This document shows positions 49,201 to 59,258 of a stretch of 64,000 bases of DNA, one piece after another (positions within the stretch are counted from its first letter, which is position 1; each line of letters opens with the position of its first letter). The DNA comes from Anthopleura xanthogrammica (lineage: Eukaryota; Cnidaria; Anthozoa; Actiniaria; Actiniidae). The notes beneath the pieces are model-generated. The model was given only the letters and a program-made list of their open reading frames with translations, was not told the origin of the DNA and made no database searches. The position numbers were made by a program, and so were the translations under genes. The stretch lies in contig OZ025212.1 of NCBI GenBank assembly GCA_964019055.1, forward strand, positions 7,397,109-7,461,108, written 5' to 3'.

Positions 49201-52200
49201 GGATTGGATGGGTGTATCAGAATAAGAATGTGCACGAGATGGATTGGATGGATGTATCAGAATAAGAATGTACACGAGATGGATTGGATGGGTGTATCAG
49301 AATAAGAATGTACTCGAGATGGATTGGATGGGTGTATCAGAATAAGAATGTGCACGAGATGGATTGGATGGACGTATCAGAATAAGAATGTACAAGAGAT
49401 GGATTGAATGGGTGTATCAGAATAAGAATGTACACGAGATGGATTGGATGGGTGTATCAGAATAAGAATGTACTCGAGATGGATTGGATGGGTGTATCAG
49501 AATAAGAATGTGCACGAGATGGATTGGATGGACGTATCAGAATAAGAATGTACAAGAGATGGATTGAATGGGTGTATCAGAATAAGAATGTGCACGAGAT
49601 GGATTGGATGGATGTATCAGAATAAGAATGTACACTAGATGGATTGGATGGCCGTATCAGAATAAGAATGTACACGAGATGGATTGGTTGGGCGTATCAG
49701 AATAAGAATGTACAAGAGATGGATGTATCAGAAAAAGAATGTACACGAGATGGATTGGATGGGTGTATCAGAATAAGAATGTACACTAGATGGATTGGAT
49801 GGGTGTATCAGAATAAGAATGTACACGAGATGGATTGGATGGGTGTATCAGAATAAGAATGTACACGAGATGAATTGGATGGGTGTATCAGAATCAGAAT
49901 GTACACGAGATGGATTGGATGGGTGTATCAGAATAAGAATGTACACGAGATGGATTGGATGGGTTTATCAGAATAAGAATGTACACTAGATGGATTGGAT
50001 GGCCGTATCAGAATAAGAATGTACACTAGATGGATTGGTTGGGCGTATCAGAATAAGAATGTACAAGAGATGGATTGGATGGATGTATCAGAATAAGAAT
50101 GTACACTAGATGGATTGGATGGATGTATCAGAATACGAATGTACACTAGATGGATTGGATGGATGTATCAGAATAAGAATGTACACGAGATGGATTGGAT
50201 GGATGTATCAGAATAAGAATGTACACTAGATGGATTGGATGGATGTATCAGAATAAGAATGTACACGAGATGGATTGGATGGGTGTATCAGAATAAGAAT
50301 GTACACGAGATGGATTGGATGGGTGTATCAGAATAAGAATGTACACGAGATGGATTGGATGGATGTATCAGAATACGAATGTACACTAGATGGATTGGAT
50401 GGATGTATCAGAATAAGAATGTACACGAGATGGATTGGATGGATGTATCAGAATAAGAATGTACACTAGATGGATTGGATGGGTGTATCAGAATAAGAAT
50501 GTGCACGAGATGGATTGGATGGACGTATCAGAATAAGAATGTACACGAGATGGATTGGATGGGTGTATCAGAATAAGAATGTGCACGAGATGGATTGGAT
50601 GGATGTATCAGAATAAGAATGTACTCGAGATGGATTGGATGGGTGTATCAGAATAAGAATGTGCACGAGATGGATTGGATGGACGTATCAGAATAAGAAT
50701 GTACAAGAGATGGATTGAATGGGTGTATCAGAATAAGAATGTACACGAGATGGATTGGATGGGTGTATCAGAATAAGAATGTACTCGAGATGGATTGGAT
50801 GGGTGTATCAGAATAAGAATGTGCACGAGATGGATTGGATGGACGTATCAGAATAAGAATGTACAAGAGATGGATTGAATGGGTGTATCAGAATAAGAAT
50901 GTGCACGAGATGGATTGGATGGATGTATCAGAATAAGAATGTACACTAGATGGATTGGATGGCCGTATCAGAATAAGAATGTACACGAGATGGATTGGTT
51001 GGGCGTATCAGAATAAGAATGTACAAGAGATGGATGTATCAGAAAAAGAATGTACACGAGATGGATTGGATGGGTGTATCAGAATAAGAATGTACACTAG
51101 ATGGATTGGATGGGTGTATCAGAATAAGAATGTACACGAGATGGATTGGATGGGTGTATCAGAATAAGAATGTACACGAGATGAATTGGATGGGTGTATC
51201 AGAATCAGAATGTACACGAGATGGATTGGATGGGTGTATCAGAATAAGAATGTACACGAGATGGATTGGATGGGTTTATCAGAATAAGAATGTACACTAG
51301 ATGGATTGGATGGCCGTATCAGAATAAGAATGTACACTAGATGGATTGGTTGGGCGTATCAGAATAAGAATGTACAAGAGATGGATTGGATGGATGTATC
51401 AGAATAAGAATGTACACTAGATGGATTGGATGGATGTATCAGAATACGAATGTACACTAGATGGATTGGATGGATGTATCAGAATAAGAATGTACACGAG
51501 ATGGATTGGATGGATGTATCAGAATAAGAATGTACACTAGATGGATTGGATGGATGTATCAGAATAAGAATGTACACGAGATGGATTGGATGGGTGTATC
51601 AGAATAAGAATGTACACGAGATGGATTGGATGGGTGTATCAGAATAAGAATGTACACGAGATGGATTGGATGGGTGTATCAGAATAAGAATGTACACGAG
51701 ATGAATTGGATGGGTGTATCAGAATCAGAACGTACACGAGATGGATTGGATGGGTGTATCAGAATAAGAATGTACACGAGATGGATTGGATGGGTGTATC
51801 AGAATAAGAATGTACACTAGATGGATTGGATGGCCGTATCAGAATAAGAATGTACACTAGATGGATTGGTTGGGCGTATCAGAATAAGAATGTACAAGAG
51901 ATGGATTGGATGGATGTATCAGAATAAGAATGTACACTAGATGGATTGGATGGATGTATCAGAATACGAATGTACACTAGATGGATTGGATGGATGTATC
52001 AGAATAAGAATGTACACGAGATGGATTGGATGGATGTATCAGAATAAGAATGTACACTAGATGGATTGGATGGATGTATCAGAATAAGAATGTACACTAG
52101 ATGGATTGGATGGATGTATCAGAATAAGAATGTACACTAGATGGATTGGATGGATGTATCAGAATAAGAATGTACACTAGATGGATTGGATGGATGTATC

Positions 52201-53091
52201 AGAATAAGAATGTACACTAGATGGATTGTATGGATGTATCAGAATAAGAACTTACACGAGATGGATTGGATTGGTGTATCAGAATAAGAATGTACACTAG
52301 ATGGATTGGATGGGTGTATCAGAATAAGAATGTACACGAGATGGATTGGATGGGTGTATCAGAATAAGAATGTACACTAGATGGATTGGATGGGTGTATC
52401 AGAATAAGAATGTACACGAGATGGATTGGATGGGTGTATCAGAATAAGAATGTACACGAGATGGATTGGATGGGTGTATCAGAATAAGAATGTACACTAG
52501 ATGGATTGGATGGATGTATCAGAATAAGAATGTGCACGAGATGGATTGGATGGACGTATCAGAATAAGAATGTACACGAGATGGATTGGATGGGTGTATC
52601 AGAATAAGAATGTGCACGAGATGGATTGGATGGATGTATCAGAATAAGAATGTACACGAGATGGATTGAATGGGTGTATCAGAATAAGAATGTGCACGAG
52701 ATGGATTGGATGGATGTATCAGAATAAGAATGTACACTAGATGGATTGGATGGCCGTATCAGAATAAGAATGTACACGAGATGGATTGGTTGGGCGTATC
52801 AGAATAAGAATGTACAAGAGATGGATGTATCAGAAAAAGAATGTACACGAGATGGATTGGATGGGTGTATCAGAATAAGAATGTACACTAGATGGATTGG
52901 ATGGGTGTATCAGAATAAGAATGTACACGAGATGGATTGGATGGGTGTATCAGAATAAGAATGTACACGAGATGAATTGGATGGGTGTATCAGAATCAGA
53001 ATGTACACGAGATGGATTGGATGGGTGTATCAGAATAAGAATGTACACGAGATGGATTGGATGGGTTTATCAGAATAAGAATGTACACTAG
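46217..53091 (+). repeat. Serial 1.3-1.9-kb block duplications marked by 31-bp monomers
   Basis: Five blocks each open with the same 31-bp deleted monomer and continue with the same set of rare monomers (AATCAGAATG, GGGTTTATC, CCG, TTGGGCG). Lengths are 46, 40, 32 and 44 monomers plus 31 bp. The last three blocks share an extra A (CAGAAAAAGAATG) right after the deletion, so they form a younger subgroup. Confidence 0.78.
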
Positions 53092-54855
53092 ATGGATTGG
53101 ATGGCCGTATCAGAATAAGAATGTACACTAGATGGATTGGTTGGGCGTATCAGAATAAGAATGTACAAGAGATGGATTGGATGGATGTATCAGAATAAGA
53201 ATGTACACTAGATGGATTGGATGGATGTATCAGAATACGAATGTACACTAGATGGATTGGATGGATGTATCAGAATAAGAATGTACACGAGATGGATTGG
53301 ATGGATGTATCAGAATAAGAATGTACACTAGATGGATTGGATGGATGTATCAGAATAAGAATGTACACGAGATGGATTGGATGGGTGTATCAGAATAAGA
53401 ATGTACACGAGATGGATTGGATGGGTGTATCAGAATAAGAATGTACACGAGATGGATTGGATGGGTGTATCAGAATAAGAATGTACACGAGATGAATTGG
53501 ATGGGTGTATCAGAATCAGAACGTACACGAGATGGATTGGATGGGTGTATCAGAATAAGAATGTACACGAGATGGATTGGATGGGTGTATCAGAATAAGA
53601 ATGTACACTAGATGGATTGGATGGCCGTATCAGAATAAGAATGTACACTAGATGGATTGGTTGGGCGTATCAGAATAAGAATGTACAAGAGATGGATTGG
53701 ATGGATGTATCAGAATAAGAATGTACACTAGATGGATTGGATGGATGTATCAGAATACGAATGTACACTAGATGGATTGGATGGATGTATCAGAATAAGA
53801 ATGTACACGAGATGGATTGGATGGATGTATCAGAATAAGAATGTACACTAGATGGATTGGATGGATGTATCAGAATAAGAATGTACACTAGATGGATTGG
53901 ATGGATGTATCAGAATAAGAATGTACACTAGATGGATTGGATGGATGTATCAGAATAAGAATGTACACTAGATGGATTGGATGGATGTATCAGAATAAGA
54001 ATGTACACTAGATGGATTGTATGGATGTATCAGAATAAGAACTTACACGAGATGGATTGGATTGGTGTATCAGAATAAGAATGTACACTAGATGGATTGG
54101 ATGGGTGTATCAGAATAAGAATGTACACGAGATGGATTGGATGGGTGTATCAGAATAAGAATGTACACTAGATGGATTGGATGGGTGTATCAGAATAAGA
54201 ATGTACACGAGATGGATTGGATGGGTGTATCAGAATAAGAATGTACACGAGATGGATTGGATGGGTGTATCAGAATAAGAATGTACACTAGATGGATTGG
54301 ATGGATGTATCAGAATAAGAATGTGCACGAGATGGATTGGATGGACGTATCAGAATAAGAATGTACACGAGATGGATTGGATGGGTGTATCAGAATAAGA
54401 ATGTGCACGAGATGGATTGGATGGATGTATCAGAATAAGAATGTACACGAGATGGATTGGATGGGTGTATCAGAATAAGAATGTACACGAGATTGATAGG
54501 ATAGGAAGTCCTTTAATGAAAGTGATTTTTAGGACCCCCTACGGCTGCAAGGAAATATTTACAAAAATTGAGATATTTATTAATAACTTCTTTCAAGACA
54601 CCCTTTTCCAGGGTCGCAGAAATTTCATGTCCCCTTTATTTTCTCACCAATTCCCCCCCCCCCCCCCCCCCATCCGATAAAAAATCAGTGAACAGTAACT
54701 TGGTTTGACATCCGTATCAATACCAAAACTACTGCCAAGGCCATTATCATCATGACAAGAAGCAGATATCTCCTAAACAAAGAAGAAAATGTAATGCAAA
54801 ATAATTTCCTCTAACATTTGCTGAAACGAATTGAAAAAAAAACGTATTTAAGAAA

Positions 54856-55107
54856 CATATTTTTTACAACAGTATGGATAAAAAGTTAAATTTTACACCG
54901 TGAAAAATAAGAGAGATCACTTACTGACGTTTCGGACGCTAGTCCTTCGTCGGAGTAAAAAAGACGAAGGACTAGCGTCCGAAACGTCAGTAAGTGATCT
55001 CTCTTATTTTTCACGGTGTAAAATTTAACTTTTTATCCATACTGTTTCATTAGAAACACCGACGCAGCCCACACTAGCTTACCGCTAGTTATCATATTTT
55101 TTACAAC
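54856..55107. mobile_element. 222-bp palindromic insertion with 15-bp TSD (copy 4)
   Basis: Direct repeats at 54856-54870 and 55093-55107; arms at 54868-54951 and 54963-55046, perfectly complementary. With this copy all four palindromes are intact, with no arm asymmetry. Confidence 0.8.
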
Positions 55108-55279
55108 CATCACTCTGCGTACAAGGGGTGCACGCGTATCTGTCCTCGGAGACTGGCCAAGACTTTAAGTATTACAGGAATCAGTTATACTAAAATTTGC
55201 GAGCAAAAAACAGCAAAGTTCAAAATAATTTGAACAAAATAAAATTAAAATTAAAATAAAAAACCGAAATGAAAGAATA

Positions 55280-55351
55280 AGTAGGTATGAGTACCAGGTC
55301 ACCCATCCATTTACTAACCTCCCTCAACCGGGCTTGACTCTGTCAGTCTTC
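55280..55351 (-). pseudogene. 5S rRNA-like relic (copy 4)
   Basis: Box-C-like sequence on the minus strand at 55297-55319 with the same upstream box-A-like and downstream T-rich parts as in copy 1. Confidence 0.5.
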
Positions 55352-55649
55352 GAAGCCCAAGTTTTTTCCACTGGACCACGAATCCAAGAAATTGGCACAA
55401 CAATAGCTGTGAAAACAATACACAATATAGACTAGACTTTTCAACATCAAATTTTCCATCGATTCCGTGCGTGGCAGGTGGTGCAAGGGATTAGCTGTAG
55501 ATATGGTCTGAGGGCCGGCTAGTCTCTCCCCTGATGCTTCGGCTAGAACATCATCCTGCGTAATCCGTACAAACAAGGGCAGAAGGACTTAATTGCCGTC
55601 AGGTCCGAGGTCCATACGACGCCTCAGATCTGCGGATGTCTTGGGGGTA

Positions 55650-55720
55650 TGGCACGGTTGGGAATCGATTATTTTGGAATTGATTAGCAAATTTCTTTTG
55701 GAAGACCTTGGTTCGAATCC
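55650..55720 (+). pseudogene. tRNA-promoter-like relic (copy 4)
   Basis: A-box-like sequence at 55650-55661 and B box GGTTCGAATCC at 55710-55720; unchanged from the other copies. Confidence 0.38.
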
Positions 55721-55739
55721 CTAACCTCAGGTATGACAA

Positions 55740-55769
55740 GGGGGTCGCGACCCCCCGATCCCCCCCCCC
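55740..55769. repeat. GC palindrome and C10 run (copy 4)
   Basis: The palindrome at 55740-55755 is followed by a 10-C run at 55760-55769, the same length as in copy 3. Confidence 0.78.
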
Positions 55770-56057
55770 TGGATCCGCCCTTGATTATGTTTACAATTCT
55801 AATGTTGGGATGAACACCATCTATGGAATTATCAGTGCAAGCTCGGAGCACTCTTGCTGTCATTAATTTCTTGATGTTATAATACTGTGAAGCTCCGTTC
55901 AGTGGTAACGTTACACATTCCTTCATTTTTGCATATAAATTCGATTCACCATGTACAATGTATATATAGATCAGCTTAACTTTTGATACTCAGTACAAAC
56001 TTACTTGGATAACAAGTAAGCTTGATTTACTGACGCATACGAAAGTTTGAAGGTGTT

Positions 56058-57194
56058 TTAGTTCTCTTCTTGCCGCCATATTCCTTGAATCAACCTTTTG
56101 GCGGCATTACGCATTTCTTTGATTCTCCAGCAATAAATGATGGGGTTGATGAAACTGTTAGACATGAAGAGAGTTGCACTTAAATTTAGTACAAAGCTTG
56201 CCCATGCTTTACTCTCGAACTCCTCAAAAATACTTATACAATACCTTATTCCTAAGTAAGGTACAAAGCAAACCACGAACGCAGTCATTATACAATACAT
56301 AGTGTTCACGGATTTCTTGTATCTAGGCATGTCTATAGACGGCAGTTGTATTGACTGTTGTTGAGCTTGGATCTGCACTGAATGTCTGTGAATAATTTTC
56401 GAGATTTTGAAGATCAAGTATATGTCAAGAACTATCATTCCGCACATGATAGAGAGCAAAGTTATGGAAAGAACCATATTTTTGAAGTAAAAGATCATCA
56501 CACACCATACTAAACATGCAACCCAGATACATGCAAGAGTTATTCCGTATCGTTTGGTTGTCACAAGCTCTTGGTATCGCAGGTGCAGGTGGACAGCCAA
56601 GAACCGATCTACAGTGATAGCAGTGAGAGAAAGGAACGAAGCAAGGCACAATAAAAAAGTGACAACAGCATAAGATATTTCTGCTGGAAACTTTATAGAA
56701 TTATCCTCTTTTAGAATACCATATTGATAGGCGCAAAATAGAGGCTGTGACAAGACACCAACACCAAAGTCAGAGATGGCAAGACCAATGACTAGAACGT
56801 TGGATTGTGTTTCTCGAAGAGATTTGGTCTTTGCAAAAGTCAAAATGATCAACATGTTCGGAGACGTTGCCATAACGGCCACCAAAGAATTAGTTACTAT
56901 TATAGAAGTCGTGAAATAACTATTGTATTTACTTGCCAAACCAAGTGTGGTGACGGCGATCTTTATTGTCGATGGAAAAGTACTCGATGCAACTGTCGAC
57001 ATGGACATCTGCTCGAGGGAACTACTATTACTATTATTCATCTTGTAAACGAAAATACGAATGAACCGGCAATAGTACGAGTTTCTTGCTCGGGCGCCTG
57101 TTGATGAGGATAGTTCCAATGAAACTGAATGAACTCTTTGGAAATAAATCTTTTTATTCGGGAATTTCTCATAAACCAGATGTTCAAAAACCAT
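56058..57194 (-). CDS. Class A GPCR, receptor gene A, copy 4
   Basis: The protein is identical to copy 3 (Leu26, Asn56) and differs from copies 1 and 2 only at these sites. The alternative start Met52 lies at 57041. The reading frame is complete, with DRF, CFVP and NPIIY motifs and a short C-terminal tail ending RQEEN. The TATA-like element (57300-57307) and upstream AUGs are present. The left satellite of this copy comes from the copy 1 type, so gene and left flank have different closest relatives. Confidence 0.92.
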   Translation of the reverse strand: MVFEHLVYEKFPNKKIYFQRVHSVSLELSSSTGARARNSYYCRFIRIFVYKMNNSNSSSLEQMSMSTVASSTFPSTIKIAVTTLGLASKYNSYFTTSIIVTNSLVAVMATSPNMLIILTFAKTKSLRETQSNVLVIGLAISDFGVGVLSQPLFCAYQYGILKEDNSIKFPAEISYAVVTFLLCLASFLSLTAITVDRFLAVHLHLRYQELVTTKRYGITLACIWVACLVWCVMIFYFKNMVLSITLLSIMCGMIVLDIYLIFKISKIIHRHSVQIQAQQQSIQLPSIDMPRYKKSVNTMYCIMTAFVVCFVPYLGIRYCISIFEEFESKAWASFVLNLSATLFMSNSFINPIIYCWRIKEMRNAAKRLIQGIWRQEEN

Positions 57195-57299
57195 TGTTTT
57201 TAGACGTCAACTTGTCTGTTAGATTGAAAACTCTCCTCATCAGTCCTCATAATGCATCAATTGTTTTTTGAAAATGAAGAACAGAAACTCAATTGTCAT

Positions 57300-57307
57300 T
57301 TTATATA
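57300..57307 (-). promoter_or_regulatory. TATA-box-like element for receptor gene A (copy 4)
   Basis: TATATAAA on the minus strand, 106 bp upstream of the first ATG of gene A. Confidence 0.38.
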
Positions 57308-57919
57308 TAATCTCAAAAGCAAAGATTCGGCGGGATATTAATTTATTATTATTAATGTCTTTCCCTTTCAAGGTCCTTTTATTAAATAAATTTTTATGTG
57401 AATGTTAAAAATAGTTTTTCGAGCTAGAAACAGCTGTAATCGTAGGTCAATGATCGAGTCAATTGACTCACAAGTAATTTTATCATCGCAATTGTTTTTC
57501 GTGGAAAAAAGGCGTCTGAAGTGGTCGGGATTTGAAGTGATTTTGACTCTAGAGTGTCCAACCTTTCCATTTTATATTGTCCATCACAAAGCACACATAA
57601 ATACACCCTAATGTAAGAAATGGAAAGTTTATTAATTTTTTTTTTTTTTTCAAAATTATTGTATTCAAAAATTGAGCTTGGGCTACCTGTGCTTATAGGG
57701 AAATCTTTGTTTACAATATTTTGCTCATTAGCATACGGTTATTAGTCAAGAAAATTACAAACCGAACCCAAAACTTAAAAGATCTTATTGATATAAGTAA
57801 TCTACGAATTTTTTAGCTCTTTGCATGAAAAATGCTGCAACATTGATCGTTCGCTAATGTTTGAGTCGGAACCACGAATTCACTCCGCGTAAGAACCAGT
57901 TTTAATCGACCTAATCTAA

Positions 57920-58867
57920 TTAGTCAAGAGAAACACTAAACATTTTGCACCCTATTTCACTTAGTGCCTGGCGAGTGCCTTTACGAATGGCCTTCATTCG
58001 CCAACAATAAATAATTGGATTCAACACACCATTGAACATCCATATTGTTTCAGTAAATGGGAAGATATACCTTGATCTAAGCGTGGATCCATCTTTGGTT
58101 AATGAATGCGCTGCCAGTGCGCAAACCTGTGGTATGTAACATATTACAAACGCCGCAATCACATAATACATAGCATTGACCGATTTTTTAAGTTTTGGCA
58201 TATCCATGGGTTGTTGTGCGGCATGACTCTGAGACTCAATCTGCTTCGAGTGTCTGCGAATAACTAGAAGAATTTTGACATGGAAATAGACGTTGAGCGC
58301 CAACAGGCCAGCGAAAAGAATAACCATTACCACTACGGTTGCTCGATTTAGCGCTAAATATCTGCTGATACCAATAATTATGCTACATAGCCAGATAACA
58401 GCGATAACCACTCCATATCGCTTGGTTGTCACTATTTCCTTGTATCGTAGATGTAAATGAACAGCCAAGAAACGATCTGCTGTGATAGCAGTCAAAAAGA
58501 GGAATGAAACGATCCCAATGATTGACGAACTCGAGATGTATACCAGACCTGAAGAGCAGAATTGCGCAACACTGCGCTTGAGTTCGAAGAACTTGTTAAC
58601 GCAATAAGTGGTCTGTACAAAGCCGCCTACCAAAAAGTCAGAGATGGATAACCCAAGGATAAGGAAATATGACGGCGAATGTAAGGAACGTGTTGTTGAG
58701 ATTGTCCATGTAACCAATAAATTACTGCAAACGGTTATGAACGCAATGAACGAATTAAGAACTACAACACTGTGTAAAACTTTCTCATAGTGATGATTGT
58801 ATTTCAACTGCAGAAAGTGTACAACCAATGGTGGACATATCGTAGAGAAGTTGCCAGATTCGGCCAT
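57920..58867 (-). CDS. Class A GPCR, receptor gene B, copy 4
   Basis: An intact 315-aa receptor identical in protein to the other gene B copies; the gap to gene A is 725 bp. The 5' flank up to the satellite edge (58868-59258) is also conserved, so this is a complete gene with its presumed promoter rather than a processed retrocopy: no poly(A) tail or target duplication surrounds it. Confidence 0.94.
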   Translation of the reverse strand: MAESGNFSTICPPLVVHFLQLKYNHHYEKVLHSVVVLNSFIAFITVCSNLLVTWTISTTRSLHSPSYFLILGLSISDFLVGGFVQTTYCVNKFFELKRSVAQFCSSGLVYISSSSIIGIVSFLFLTAITADRFLAVHLHLRYKEIVTTKRYGVVIAVIWLCSIIIGISRYLALNRATVVVMVILFAGLLALNVYFHVKILLVIRRHSKQIESQSHAAQQPMDMPKLKKSVNAMYYVIAAFVICYIPQVCALAAHSLTKDGSTLRSRYIFPFTETIWMFNGVLNPIIYCWRMKAIRKGTRQALSEIGCKMFSVSLD

Positions 58868-59258
58868 TTTGAAAGCGGGTGAAGTAAAAGTCGAATGACA
58901 AATATTACAATTACAATTTCCTTGGAAATTTCTGCTCCATGTTATCGAGCGATCTTCTTAAGTGGGAGTCGAGACGTTGGCTTCTCGCCTACTGAAGAAA
59001 ACACACTTTTTCGAAAATCAAAACTGAATGATATGAAATAAAAATGTTGAAAATAAACTTGAATAAGATTTTTCTAAATTTCCTTAATGAAGATTTCTGC
59101 CTTTGTTTTCTATTTGATTTTCTCAACTGAAGTTCGAGTGTCAGCTGATCGATCTACTCTAAACGAAACGAGTGAAAAACTTTAGTTGTACTGCAACTGG
59201 ATACGACGGGGATACAGCAAATTGTAAGTGTATCAGTGCTTTCCACTCGCGATTCACC

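Larger units (their letters stand above)
39714..54492 (+). repeat. 40-bp minisatellite array, block 4
   Basis: At 14.8 kb this is the longest array, between cassettes 3 and 4. The first ~5 kb is collinear with block 5 once a 480-bp duplication is discounted (offset 19,065 bp). Truncated 31-bp monomers start at 46217, 48088, 49719, 51030 and 52821, spaced 1,871, 1,631, 1,311 and 1,791 bp, showing serial block duplication. The 13-monomer repeat is clearest here: frames at 46293/46813, 48164/48684, 51106/51626 and 52897/53417 are each 520 bp apart. The final ~0.5 kb matches the end of block 1. No gene is evident. Confidence 0.97.
54493..59258. repeat. GPCR-pair cassette, copy 4 (4,766 bp)
   Basis: The body pairs with copy 3: 19-C run (54653-54671), 10-C run (55760-55769), Leu26 and Asn56 in gene A. 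The T-run near 57636 is 15 rather than 16. The left satellite flank matches that of copy 1, including the AACTTACACGAG and GGACG/CACGAG order. The right flank is of the copy 3 type. Non-coding intervals have the content given for copy 1. Confidence 0.95.
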
